From NCBI GenBank assembly GCA_034359265.1, contig CP136893.1, forward strand, positions 48,619,501-48,683,500: 64,000 nt of DNA, written 5' to 3'. Below, one piece after another: positions 9,670 through 21,150 of this stretch. The notes beneath the pieces are model-generated. The model did no database searches. It was not told the origin of the DNA and was given only the letters and a program-made list of their open reading frames with translations. Numbering within the stretch: the first letter of the stretch is position 1; every line of letters begins with the position of its first letter. Made by a program: the position numbers and the translations under genes. This DNA is from Canna indica (taxonomy: Eukaryota; Streptophyta; Magnoliopsida; Zingiberales; Cannaceae).

Positions 9670-10981
9670 TTAAATATAGTGAGTAAAAATATCTTCTTCT
9701 TCTTCCAAATCAATTGAACTACGCCCAACAACTGAAACAATATCTGATGAAGTTAATAAATAAGTAATAAGTAAACAGACTTGTGCACAATTATAAAAAT
9801 CAAAATCAAGAAAAATATTGTTATTTAAATAATTCACACATTTTATACACCAACCTTTATCATCAAGTTTTTCATTATAAAAATCATAATCAATATTGAC
9901 ATACACATTTGAATTGTCAAATGCATCAACAACTATTGATTTAAATAAAAATTCCATTAGTTAAAGATTGTAAGTTGAAATTCAAAATTTATGAATACCA
10001 AATAAATAATATTTCATGCACCTTCATAATCAATCAAAGGGTCAATGTCATTATCGCTCTCAGCAGTATAACGATGGTTGAAACATTGGCCACTACTTGT
10101 TTGTGGATCGAGTAATATCGAAGAAGCTGGATTTCGATTAACATACTCAATAATTTTTGCATCTTGAATAACATGTTTTCCAATTTTTATAAGATTGCTG
10201 CAATTATTACTAATACAGTTAAAATCTTATATATATGAAATCAAGGTAAAACTATAAGATGGTAAATTAACTTTAAATTTCAATAACTTACATTTCATTG
10301 GGGAAATTGGTAGATTTCACTAGAGGCGAATGATTTTTCAAAAGAAAGGAAGCTTGACTTGCTCAAATTTTTTTATCAAACATTAATTAGTTTTTTATTT
10401 CTTCAGACATAAAATAGAAATGACAATAAATTAAAAGAATTATAATGAAAAATAGGATATAAATTAAGAGATTTAAATACTTAAATTTTTAAATGAGAAC
10501 ATACCCATTTCTTGACTAATATTTGTAGGAATATTAAAAGGAAAAGTATTTTTGACTGAATATGTTTTAATTAACAGACATTTACCATTTGTAATTGTTG
10601 AAAGAGGAGTTTGCATCGCATAACCTAAAGTTAAACAAACATGAGTTTATTTTAGTTTTCAGTTGTAAATTCTATAAAAAAACATCTAAATACAAATGAA
10701 AATAAATAACTAAAATTTAGTTACACTAAAAATACAAACGTAAAGTTATACAAACATATGTTTGTTTCATGTTTTCAGCTGTAAACAAAATAACAAAATA
10801 AGAATTATGGTCATTTACCATTTGTTTCATGTTTTCAGCTAGAAATCCAATAAAAAATAATTTAATTATTAATTAGATTATTGAAAATAAATAACTAAAA
10901 TTTTGGATTGCACGGGAAATACAAACCTTCAGTTAGTTCAATAATATTATTTGATTGATGTATCCTTCTCCTTTTGTTGGA
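9670..10981 (-). CDS. possible spliced gene fragment, five phase-compatible exons, function unknown
   Basis: Minus-strand segments join with consistent codon phase at every junction. Exons are 10927-10981, 10505-10624, 10292-10361, 10022-10197 and 9670-9932 (ends TAA). Donors are G|GTTTGT, G|GTATGT, T|GTAAGT and G|GTGCAT; acceptors are CTTTAG, TTTGAG, TTGCAG and CAATAG. Together they keep about 227 codons open in an AT-rich region where chance frames are short. The 5' end is uncertain: an in-frame TAG precedes 10981 and could be part of another acceptor (TTCTGTAG). No start codon is identified. Visible pieces include KRRRIHQSNN, PLSTITNG, IGKHVIQDAKIIEYVNRNP and a late WCIKC. The PLSTITN-like phrase faintly recalls N-terminal parts of plant Helitron proteins, but this is a weak memory-based resemblance. 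Alternatives are a captured host gene fragment or coincidence. Confidence 0.45.
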
Positions 10982-11249
10982 CTACAGAATCTTTCTTCTC
11001 ATTCTTGCCATTTTAGATTCCATTTTTGTTAGCCACTTCGTAGTTGTGAACGAATAACACTTTGTATCTGATGTATTGGAAATTGCTAAATTTACCAATA
11101 GATCAAGTTGGTGGAAATTATCTTAGATATCAAAAAGTAACCCATTTCATTGGAAATCTTATATATTATAATTCAACCAAAGAAATGCATGATTAATATG
11201 ACCACTTAATCATTAATTCGAAGAAGAAGGGCATATCAAAGCTACGGGG
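10982..11249. other. flank of the exon-like island
   Basis: AT-rich DNA between the first exon-like segment and the TK-A2 LTR at 11250. An upstream exon of the minus-strand gene could lie here, but I cannot place one with confidence. There is no repeat or RNA gene I recognise. Confidence 0.35.
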
Positions 11250-13397
11250 TGTCAAGCCCCAACTCAGGGTCGCGTGATCAGCCAGGGTATGTGTAGAAAT
11301 CCCGAAGCCTACCACATGCACTAACCAACAACATATGATATGACACAGGACTATCATAAAAATCATAAATAAAACAGCAACACCAACTTTATTAAATGTT
11401 CGAAATAGCTTTAACAAAGCCAAGTTTCAAGAAAATAACTCAAGTTTTTAAAAGAACATTTCAAAGTTTTAAACAACTCACAGTTTTACAAAAAACACTC
11501 AGTGCATGCATAATGACTCTACTAAACACAACTACGACTATATGGCTGCTCGCTACGAGATCTGCGATGACATCTGCCCTCCAAACGCACCATGCCATCA
11601 AGCCATACCTCACTGGTTAGGCTCGGCAAACAAAAATAATAAATCATGAGTTCACGAGAAACTCGGTGTGTGGTTCTTCCGAACCTCCACTTAAATCCCT
11701 CGTATTATAACATAAATAACAGTAAAACATATATATAAGGAATCTATACTAGTCATATCATGGTAACCAGCCAATTGGCCAATTTATGTGAATAAGTAAT
11801 CCAGCCATTTTGGCTCTTACAAAGCTAATGTCACATCGCCACAATGGCCTTAACCTGGATAAATGGTTCAGCCCTGCTCGGCCTCCACCACAATACAGCA
11901 CTCAGCCACACAGGCCCATACAACCATGCAAGTAATATCAAGCAATCATCACCAGGCCCCTCAACTAGGATGGTTGTCTAATCTCAGGTATCCACCGGGT
12001 TTGGGATAGCTAGTCCCACCCAACTCGGGTCTGCCATCAGCATGACCCACTAACGGAATCTCAAGACCCTCCACCACTCGGGTCTAACACCTGGCATGCC
12101 CGCTGGTGCAATCTCAAGACCCTAATCACCCGTTGAGTGGAACATTAGCCATTTCGGCCATCAATGCTTCTCAGCCCGACCATCTCAATCACAATACACA
12201 AGCAAAGTGTTCTAAAGTTTCCTCATTTAATCTCGGGCATTCACCCGTATTCCAGGCTCTACCAGCCGCACACTAGTGCCCGCTGATTTATTTCTAGGTG
12301 TGAAACGCAACTTGTCTACGTCCAGATTTCCCTGACAATTAACACCATATAGTTTCCTTATAATCATCAAGTGTCATTCACCTCGTTCCTTAAGTTTAAA
12401 CCACATGTCATAAGCATAGAGATGTTCAAATATAGTTATATCACACATCTAAATTATAAGGAAATTGTTCTACACTTACTACCATGAATAACCACATGTT
12501 TGCAACAATAAAGAAATTTAATTCTACATTTAATCAATAAATTTCAACAGGGTAATAATTGAACTAACATGGTAAAAATTCAATACTAGCATTAGTAATT
12601 TGATGAAGGAAATTTTTCAAAATTATATGCTACATGAAATTCTAACCATACGTGTGCACTCGAGAAGATGCTCTTCTAACAATTTAAAATTTAACCACTA
12701 CTAACATCAATCCACTCATCAATTATTTAAACTACAAATTTCAATCGATGAACATAGTCCTAAAAGAAATAATCCCTTATTTGATGTATGGCTTAAGCAA
12801 ACATTCATCAATCGACACAATAAACATAAAGGGATCACCATCTTGGAAAACCTTAAGGAAACGACGAGATTCATGCGAGAATCCACAAGAAAACCCAATT
12901 TCAATGGGTCGGCCACACGCCTACCCTACAAGTCTAGGCTCAACCACTCACCTTGATCAAAGAGGAAGACGATCTAAGCGACGATGACTTCGATCTCCGA
13001 CGACGACACCAACTGCTCGCGCCACCACTCGGATCTCCTCCTCTCTCCCTTTACCTCGGGCTACGTGCGGCTCACCTCCTTGAGTCATACGGCAGCTGAG
13101 GTGGTAGTCATACAGCGGCTGAGGTGGTAGGGATTAATATTCCTTTTTTTTACCAAATTGTCCTCCTCGCCTAATTAACCCCTACTTGACTCAACCTAAG
13201 CCCAATTCGAGTCGCGAACATGAATTCACATCCGGCTCAATCAACCCAACTCAAGATAATAAAATAGATCTTGTCATCGATTTAAAAAGATTAATTTATA
13301 CCTTCTACTCGCGGTGACTTCACGGCTCGACCCCGCTAGCTCCCGATCGAGAGCGTTGCACCACAAAATTTTATATCAGGAAACTTTGGGTATTACA
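11250..13397 (-). mobile_element. TK-A2 3' LTR
   Basis: The plus-strand sequence runs from TGTCAAGCCCCAACTCAGGG to ...TTTGGGTATTACA, 2148 bp. It carries the conserved hairpin (near 11647-11668) close to its retroviral 3' end and a reversed donor-like ACTCACCTTGATC near 12945. It has no TK-A-type hairpin array. The outer flanks show no intact 5-bp duplication because the partner LTR is truncated. Confidence 0.8.
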
Positions 13398-13413
13398 ATC
13401 TTTCCCCCTTAAG
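13398..13413 (-). promoter_or_regulatory. polypurine tract of TK-A2
   Basis: ATCTTTCCCCCTTAAG on the plus strand is CTTAAGGGGGAAAGAT on the coding strand, directly before the LTR start TGTAATACCC. Its position fits the primer for plus-strand synthesis. Confidence 0.7.
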
Positions 13414-13439
13414 GAAAATTCGTCCTCAAATTTTCTTGA

Positions 13440-14710
13440 ATTATAAAGACTTACCAGATCTTCAAACATGGAGGGTAGCGCTCTCTCCTCCCAAGTTGCT
13501 TCCTACCCGGTGTGGTGCTCCCACCTGACCTTCACTAAGGGAATTTTGTTGGACCTCTACTTCCTTATCTGACGGTCAAGCAGTTCTACCGATCTCTCCT
13601 CGTACGATACAGCCGAATCCATCTCAACCGCGATAGGCTCAATTATGTGGGACTCATCTCTGATGTATCTCTTGAGCTTGGACACATGAAAGACCGGGTG
13701 AACTCAGTCCATACTAGGCGGCAAAGCCAGCTCATAAGCCACAGCGCCTCTCCGTTTGAGAATAGGGAAAGGCCCGATGAACCTAGGGCTTAATTTTCCC
13801 CTCTTCCCAAACAATACCACCCCTTTCATGGGGGATACCTTAAAAAATACCAAGTTGCCCTCGGTGAATTCCACCTCTCTGGCCTTCTTATCAGCATACA
13901 TTTTCTGACGGCTTTGGGCTGCTAGCAACCTTTCTTTTATCTGTTTTACCTTTTCAACCGCCTCCTCCACCAAGTCAAGACACACCATGAGTGCTTCTCC
14001 TGCCTCAAACCAGCCCACTAGCGATCTACATCTCCGCTCATACAGGGCTTCGAAAGGGGCCATACCAGTGCTACTCTGGTAGCTATTGTTGTAGGTGAAC
14101 TCAATCAGCGGCAAGTGTCACTCCCAACCGCCAGCTAGGTCTAAAACACACGTCCTCAGCGTGTCTTCTAGGGTCTGAATTGTCTTTTCTAACTGCCTAT
14201 CCATCCGCGGATGGAACGCGATGCTAAACTGCCCCTGGGTGCCCAAGGCCTCTTGGAAGGACTACCAAAACCGAGCCGTGAATTGGGTGCCCCGATCTGA
14301 TATGATCATGACTGGTATACCATGGTATGCCACAATCCGGTCTAGAAACAGTCTGGCGTACTACTCAACTGAAAAGGTCGTTTTGACCGGAATAAAGTGT
14401 GCGGTCCTGGTCAACCAATCCACGATGACCTAAATGGAATCATAGCCTCCCCTAGACTTCGATAACCCAGTCGCAAGATCCATTGTGATATTTTCCCACT
14501 TCCACTCCGACACTTCGAGTGTAGCAGCCCCGCAAGCTTTAAGTGTTCGACCTTCACTTGCTGGCAGACCAAACACTTGTACACGAACTCGGCTACCTCT
14601 CTCTTCATGCCCTTCCACCAATAGTGTTGCTTCAAGTCTCGGTACATTTTGGTGGCCCCCGGATGCATCGTGTAAGTGGAATGGTGGCCCATCTCCAGCA
14701 CCTGCATGCG
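13440..14710 (-). pseudogene. TK-A2 integrase and chromodomain-like tail, broken
   Basis: Integrase would insert the cDNA into the host genome. The zinc-binding part (His/His in HSTYTMHPG, then KCLVCQQVK) lies at about 14550-14700. The catalytic core follows in another frame with SDRGTQF, FHPRMDRQ and PLIEFTYNNSYQSS readable at 14090-14330. The C-terminal part (13704-14114) keeps GMAPFEALYERRCRSL, SRQKMYADKKAREVEF and FIGPFPILKRRGAVAYEL. A remnant chromodomain-like segment (VKVRWEHHTG, stop, EATWEERA) lies at 13440-13560; in chromoviruses this domain guides insertion into heterochromatin. There are several in-frame stops and at least two frameshifts. Confidence 0.8.
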
Positions 14711-14959
14711 CACCTTTGCCATATCAAGCACCACAATCCGGTCTCTGAACCTCAGGACACCCTCTGCGTTGACCCTAAAGCCATCATTTGCATCACCTCT
14801 CTGAACCATGTCCTTTGTAATGGAACAAAAAGAGTCTTGTTCTTGCGCGGTACATAGCATATCCACTAAGGTGGATTGTACCCGCAAGTGCGCCACCAGA
14901 GCGCCTAAATCTAACACTGACAGGATGACTCCTCCAGCCAAGCACAGGGCCAGCTCTTG

Positions 14960-16990
14960 AGCTAGCGGCCTCCTCCTGACTGCTAAGTGGGCCAAGCTGC
15001 CCATAGATTTCCTGCTTAGGGCATCCGCCACCACGTTGACCTTTTCGGGAAAGTACATAATGGTGCAGTCATAATCTTTCAGGAGCTCAAGCCACCTCCT
15101 CTGCCTCAGGTTCGGCTCTTTCTAGGTAAGCATGTACTAGAGTCTCTTGTGATTAGTGTAAATCTCACAGGCCTCGTCGTACAGGTAGTGGCGCCATAGC
15201 TTCAATGCAAATACCACTGCTGCTAGTTCTAGGTCATACGTTGGGTAGTTCTTCTCATGAACCTTCAATTGGCGAGACACATAAGCTATTACCCTGCCAT
15301 ACTTCATCAGAACATAGCCCAGGCCAACCCGGGAGGCATCACAGTAGACCATAAATCCTCCCGAGACTACATGTACGACCAACACTAGTGCCGACGTCAA
15401 GCATTCTTTGAGCTTCTGAAAGCTCTCCTCACACTTGTTAATGTTCCAAATAAATTTGACCTTTTTCTGGGTCAACCTAGTTAAAGGAACCGCTATTCTG
15501 GAGAAATTTTCCATAAATTTTTTGTAATACCCAGCCAACCCTAGGAAACTGCGGATCTCAGTCACGCTGGTCGGCCGCCTCCAGTTCTGCACTGCCTCCA
15601 CCTTTGCGGGATCCACCCTTATCCATTCCTTGGATACTACATGGCCCAGGAACCCTACGCTCTCCAACTAGAACTTTCACTGGGTGAATTTGGCATACAA
15701 CCGATGCTCACTGAGGGTTTCCAGGACCATCCTCAAATGTTCGGAGTGCTCCTCCCTACCCTTGGAGTATACTAGGATGTCATCAATAGAGACGATCACA
15801 AAGCTGTCCAGGTACTCCTTGAACACCCGATTCATCAGATCCATAAAAGCCGCAGGAGCATTGGTCAGAACAAGGACATTACTAGGAACTCAAAGTGGCC
15901 ATAGTGAGTCCCGAAGGTAGTCTTAGGCACGTCGTAGTCCCAGATTCTCAGCTGATGGTATTCGGACCTCAAATCAATCTTTGAAAACCATTGTACCCCT
16001 TGTAGTTGGTCGAACAGGTTGTCTATCCTTGGTAGCGGGTAACGATTCTTGATTGTCACCTTGTTAAGCTGCCTATAGTCGATGCACATGTGCATGGACC
16101 CGTCCTTCTTTTTCATGAAGAGCACCGGAGCACCCCATGGAGACACAATCGGGCGGATGAAGCCCAAGTCTAGCAATTCCTGTAAATGTGTTTTTAATTT
16201 CTTGAGTTCGGCCGGTGCCATCCTATAAGGTGGATTGGAGATTGACTTCACCCCAGGCTGCAAATCAATGCAAAACTCTATCCTTGGTAGCGGGTAACGG
16301 TTCTTGATTGTCACCTTGTTAAGCTGCCTATAGTCAATGCACATGTGCATGGACCCGTCCTTCTTTTTCACGAAGAGCACCGGAGCACCCCATGGAGACA
16401 CAATCGGGCGGATGAAGCCCAAGTCTAGCAATTCCTGTAAATGTGTTTTTAATTTCTTGAGTTCGGCCGGTGCCATCCTATAAGGTGGAATGGAGATCGA
16501 CTTCAACCCAGGCTGCAAATCAATGAAAAACTCTATCCTTGGTAGCGGGTAACGGTTCTTGATTGTCACCTTGTTAAGCTGCCTATAGTCGATGCATATG
16601 TGCATGGACCCGTCCTTCTTTTTCACGAAGAGCACCGGAGCACCCCCATGGAGACACAATCGGGCGGATGAAGCCCGAGTCTAGCAATTCCTGTAAATGT
16701 GTTTTTAATTTCTTAAGTTCGGTCGGTGCCATCCTATAAGGTGGAATGGAGATCGGCTTCACCCCAGGCTGCAAATCAATGCAAAACTCTATCTCCCTCC
16801 TTGGCGATAGACCCGATAACTCTTCAGGAAAGACGCCAGGGAACTCACAAACCACTGGTGTTCCTTCGACATTCCCCGCTGTGTCTCTATCCTCCTCGAC
16901 CACAGATACGAAGGCTAGGAAGGACTGGCAGCCGCCCATAAGTAGTTTACGAGCCTTCAGGGCTGAAATAACTCCCATAGGCTCACCCAT
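14960..16990 (-). pseudogene. TK-A2 reverse transcriptase and RNase H with triplicated fingers segment
   Basis: The RT would copy the genomic RNA into DNA. Readable in order: [19 protein letters not shown] and the fingers (16583-16990), an 85-codon segment repeated three times (16024-16789), [17 protein letters not shown] and GHFEFLVMS, then the catalytic block as SIDDILVYS (about 15760) where Y/FVDD or FIDD is usual. The thumb and RNase H follow (15137-15667). In RNase [10 protein letters not shown] and [12 protein letters not shown] keep the first Asp and the Glu. The third site reads YTNHKRL instead of the usual TDHKSL, so its Asp is lost. The RNase H tail (VNVVADALSRKSMG) sits near 15000. 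A one-base insertion in a C run near 16645 and further stops break the frame. Confidence 0.85.
16024..16789 (-). repeat. 255-bp tandem triplication within the RT
   Basis: The phrase TATCCTTGGTAGCGGGTAAC recurs at 16024, 16279 and 16534, exactly 255 bp apart (85 codons, in frame). Each unit covers from [10 protein letters not shown] through [15 protein letters not shown] and [14 protein letters not shown] to YPLPR, the fingers and the entry to the palm. The plus-strand gypsy at 29.5 kb has this segment once, so triplication is derived. Units differ at only a few sites, so the event is younger than the element. The 5'-most unit has an extra C. Confidence 0.95.
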
Positions 16991-17011
16991 CCCATCTCCT
17001 TGGAAGGTGAA

Positions 17012-17395
17012 CTACGACAATCTAGGTTTACTAAAAGTGACAGTTTTAGCCCTGTAATTCACTGATGCAAAGTGATCCGCCAACCAGTCCATGCCGAGTA
17101 TAACATCAAGTTCTAGCATCGGGAAGAGTGTTAATTCTGCCTTTAGCACATGCCCACAAATAAGCACCTCATAGTCTAAGAAAGTTGTCTCAGCTAAAAT
17201 TGCGTCGCCCGTAGGCATCAACACAACATACGGTACATCAAGCAAGGAAGGTATCACAGGTAACTTAGTAGTAAATCTAGCTGATACAAAGGAGTATGTA
17301 GCACCTAGATCAAATAACACATAAGAAGCAAATGAACAAACTATAAGAGTACATGTTACCACCGATTTAAATGCCTCAGCACCATCCCTGTTCAT
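17012..17395 (-). pseudogene. TK-A2 aspartic protease domain
   Basis: An open 127-codon frame matches the retropepsin-like domain of gypsy elements, which cuts the Gag-Pol polyprotein. The active-site region reads LFDLGATYSFVSARF, where family members normally have D-S/T-G; here Ser/Thr is Leu, which would be expected to impair catalysis. The usual C-terminal signature LDVILGMDWLADHFASVN is intact. It lies between gag and RT as expected. Confidence 0.8.
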
Positions 17396-17518
17396 AGCAT
17401 AAACCCTGATAGCCGGCCTCTCAAAATGACTGGTCTGCTGTCCCCTACCCTACATCTGTCCCTTCTGTGTCATCGAACCAACTGACATCGGCGCTTTCCC
17501 TCTAGACGGCTCAGTTCT

Positions 17519-18640
17519 CTAACTGCTCAATTCTCTAACTACCTTTGCCCGGACAAGCTTTCCTAAATGCTGAACTTGCCTGCACCTCAAACTTGCATCC
17601 GTGCGACCGTAGCAAGTCCCCCCGTGCCTTCTATTACAGTGGCCACAAAGAGGTACTTCTGACTTCAGAGTAGCAACCCTTGATTCTATCTGCCAAGCCA
17701 TCCCTGTTGCTAGGCCTCCACGGCCCCGGCTACTATTGGGTCCCTTGCTCGGCTGGTGGTCTACCACGGCAATAGTCCCCTCTGAGTGCCAAGGCCTCCC
17801 CCCTGCTCCTTGAGGTCGGAACTTGTTCTTTGGGGGCCCGTCATTTTTCTCGAATGACACTAGTGCTTCCTTCCGGAGTGCCTCATCCACTACCCGAGCA
17901 AATGTGGTGCCCTCGGTGTAATGGATAAGTCTGCCTATCTGTGGTCTCAACCCCCCAATGAACCTCTTGACCCTGGTGGTCTCAGTAGCCACCAGAGTTG
18001 GGAGGTATATACTTTGAGAGCCGTGTGAACTCCACCTCATAATCTGACACTATCATGCCACCCAACTAACGCAGCATCTCAAACTCTTTTGCCCACTTAT
18101 CGCGGACGCTCAACGATAAGTACTGCTCCACCAAAGCCGCCTTGAACTCCTCCCATGTAGGGGGGTGGTGCGTCTACTGCCCTGTGGTCCTTCCAAGTAT
18201 GTAGCCAGTTCTTGGCCGGTCCCCTAAGTTGTAGGCCTATCATGCGAGCCGTTGCCTCATATGAGAACCCAAGCTCCACACACAACTCGTAGCAATCAAC
18301 TACAAAATCGACGGCCTAAGCTTGACGAAGTCTGCATATGTGGGTGCCCCTGGGACTCCTACCATCGGTACTACTGGCTCAGTCACCTCTGGTACCATGG
18401 ATACCACTGGTACCGACTACGACTGCTGCTGTTGTTTTCTCAATTCTTGCTCCCTGTGGAGAGCCTCTATCAACAGGGCCACCAGAGTCTACAGCTGAGC
18501 AACTATGGAATTCCTGTATCCCCTCCTCTAATTGCTCTCGCCACGACCCCAGCCCCGACCTCGGCCTCGTCCTCGGCCTAGTCCCTAGCGTTCTGTGGAA
18601 TTACTACTGTTGCCGCTCAACGCAGCATTGTAAGTCTCCA
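17519..18640 (-). pseudogene. TK-A2 gag, broken
   Basis: Gag builds the cytoplasmic particle and binds RNA. From an ATG near 18640 the frame soon meets a stop (ACGCTAG). Readable later parts are the capsid-like GFSYEATARMIGLQLRGPAK (18097-18285) and RVKRFIGGLRPQIGRLI to FARVVDEALRKEALVSFEK (17519-18040). The zinc-knuckle region CGHCNRRHGGTC follows, with a degenerate second part (CRQVQHLGK). At least two frameshifts separate them. The capsid-like part matches the gag fragment at 34487-34753. Confidence 0.75.
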
Positions 18641-18808
18641 TCACACTAGCATAATTTTTTTTTACCATTAATATCAAACAACTTATCCAATTGTAATTTT
18701 AACTTACTGACCGAATGGTGGGTTGAGGTGCAGTCGTGGTCGCCTGATCCCGTAGCATAACTATATTGTATGTCGACATGCTAGCTATGCCTCATACGGT
18801 ACCCAGAT

Positions 18809-19567
18809 TGTCACGCCCCAACTCAAGGTCACGTGACCGGCCAGGGTATACGTGACTATACCCCGCAGACTAACCCATGCACATGACAACTCATAAATAA
18901 ACATAGCGAAAAGAATAACAGTTTTCATTATGAACGGGAAAACAAAACATATTTCAATTTAATAAGTGAAGTTTTTAGCAAAGTGTTTAAAGTGCGGAAA
19001 TAAATAAATCAAATTTCAATAGTTTGCTCTTAACAAATGAAATCTGAATGAAAGACATGAATGTCACCAAGGGACTACAGTTCCAAAATACTAAAATACA
19101 AGTGCAAGATAAATCTACCAAAGAGTCGACTGCGACCCCTAACTAGGACTGCTATGAGATAAATGTGACTCCTCTGCCCTCTAGCTGCACCAAGAGCTCC
19201 AGCCCACCTCACTGGTCAAGCTCTGCAAAAAAAAATATAAATAAACAATGCGTGAGTTCAAAAGAACTCAGTGAGCGGTTTTACCAACCCCCACCATAAG
19301 AATCAACCATAGAGATAAATGAATAAATGCCCCTGTCTCATACAAGAATAATGCATCAAGTGGTTTGACTATCTAATAGGCCATCTGACCATTACATGCC
19401 CAAAGGCAAACCAATTCAAGTAGCAGTGAAGTAAAACAGGCCTCAGCCTACCCGTGCCCTAAGGTAACAAATCACACTCAAGGGTTATGAGGATAATCAG
19501 GATTGATCCATCCGAGCTTATCCTATAATAGAACCCTTAAAAATAGCGCAAGAATAATCGAGATTCG
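18809..19567 (-). mobile_element. partial TK-A LTR inserted in the TK-A2 leader
   Basis: It begins TGTCACGCCCCAACTCAAGG, continues through GGTCACGTGACCGGCC and the hairpin GTGAGTTCAAAAGAACTCA (about 19251) into the first units of the hairpin array (GGATAATC...CTTATCC, about 19490), then stops inside a unit. The leader then resumes with CCTAGTCGTAGTCAAG. Only about 760 bp of a 2.7-kb LTR remain. Confidence 0.7.
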
Positions 19568-19602
19568 CCCATATCCTAGTCGTAGTCAAGACCTCACCTG
19601 AC

Positions 19603-19618
19603 GCTCAGATACCAACTT
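19603..19618 (-). promoter_or_regulatory. primer-binding site of TK-A2
   Basis: GCTCAGATACCA on the plus strand is TGGTATCTGAGC on the coding strand, close to TGGTATCAGAGC, the complement of the initiator methionine tRNA 3' end used by most plant LTR retrotransposons. Four bases separate it from the LTR at 19619. Confidence 0.75.
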
Positions 19619-21150
19619 TGTCACGCCCCAACATAGGGTCGCGTGACCGGCCAAGGTATGTGTAGAAACCCCGAAGCCTACCACATGCACTAATCAACAG
19701 CATATGATATGACACATGACTATCATAAAACTCATGAATAAAACAGCAACACCAACTTTATTAAATGTTTGAAACAGTTTTAACAAAGCCAAGTTTCAAG
19801 AAGACAACTCAAGTTTTTAAAACAACAATTCAAGGTTTAAAACAACTCAAAGTTTTACAGAAAGCACTCGGTGCATGCATAACGACTCTACTCAACACGA
19901 CTACGACTATACGGCTGCTCGCTACAAGATCTGCGACGACATCTACTCCAGCCGCACCACGCCATCAAGCCATACCTCACTGGTCATGCTCTGCAAACAA
20001 AAACAATAAATCATGAGTTCACGAGGAACTCAGTGACTGGTTCTTCCGAACCTCCACTTAAATCCCCGGTATAATAACATACATAATAGTAAGACATATA
20101 TATAAAGAATCTATACTAGTCATATCATGGTAACCGGCCAATTGGCCAATTTATGTGAATAAGTCATCCGGCCATTTCGGTACTTACAAAGCTAATGTCA
20201 TTCAGCCACTATGGCCTTACCCTGCATAAATGGTCCGGCCCTGCCCGGCCTACACCACAATACAGCACTCGGCCACACAAGCCCATACAACCATGCAAGT
20301 AATATCAAGCAATCATCACTGGGCCCGTCAACTAGGATGGTCGTCTAGTCTCAGGTACCCACCGGGTTAAGAATACCTAGTCCCACCCAACTCGAGTCTA
20401 CCATCAGCGTGGCCCACTGACAGAATCTCAAGACCCTCCGCTACTCTGGTCTTACACCTGGAGTGCCCACTGGTGCAATCTCCAGACCCTAATCACCCTC
20501 TGAGTCGAACATTAGCCATTTCAGCCATCAATGCTTCTCAGCCCGACCATCTCATTCACAATACACAAGCAGAGTGTTCTAAAGTTTTCTTATTTAATCC
20601 TGAGCATTCACCTGTATCCGGTCCCTCCATTCCTGGTTCTACCAGCCGCACACTAGTGCCCGCTGATTTATTTCTAGGTGTGAAACCTGACTTGTCTACG
20701 TCCAGATTTCACTGACAATTAACACAATATAATTTCCTTATAATCATCTAGTGTCATTTGCCACGTTCCTTGAATGTAAACCACATGTCATACGCATAGA
20801 GATGTTCAAATATAGTTATATCACAACATCTAAATTATAAGGAAATTGTTCTACACTTACTACCAAGAATAACCACATGTTTGCAGCAATAAAGAAATTT
20901 AATTCTACATTTAATCAAAAAAATTCAGCATGGTAATAATTGAATTAACATGGTAAAAATTCAATACTAGCATTAGTAATTTGATGATGAAAATTTCTCA
21001 AAATTATATGATACATGAAATTCTAACCATATGTGTGCATTCGAAAAGATGCTCTTCTAACAATTTAAAATTTAACCACTACTATCATATATATCCACTC
21101 ATCAATTATTTAAACTACAAATATCAATCGACGAAAATAGTCCCAAAAGA
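19619..21150 (-). mobile_element. TK-A2 5' LTR, truncated
   Basis: It starts TGTCACGCCCCAACATAGGG and follows the 3' LTR for about 1530 bp. It keeps the hairpin TGAGTTCACGAGGAACTCA near 20007. Near 21150, after ATAGTCCCAAAAGAAAT, it departs from the partner LTR and joins AT-rich DNA, so its outer third is missing. Confidence 0.75.

Larger units (their letters stand above)
11250..21150 (-). mobile_element. TK-A2 gypsy retrotransposon (chromovirus-like), decayed
   Basis: Order on the minus strand: 5' LTR (19619 to about 21150, truncated), primer site (19603-19614), leader, gag, protease, RT, RNase H, integrase, degenerate chromodomain-like tail, polypurine tract, 3' LTR (11250-13397). Both LTRs begin TGTCA(C/A)GCCCCAAC on the plus strand and share long stretches such as GGTATGTGTAGAAA and ACAGCAACACCAACTTTATT. 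Gene order with integrase last and a chromodomain-like tail fits chromoviruses, probably Tekay/Del given the long LTRs. Every gene carries stops or frameshifts, so it is not autonomous. A partial TK-A LTR (18809-19567) sits in the leader. Confidence 0.8.
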
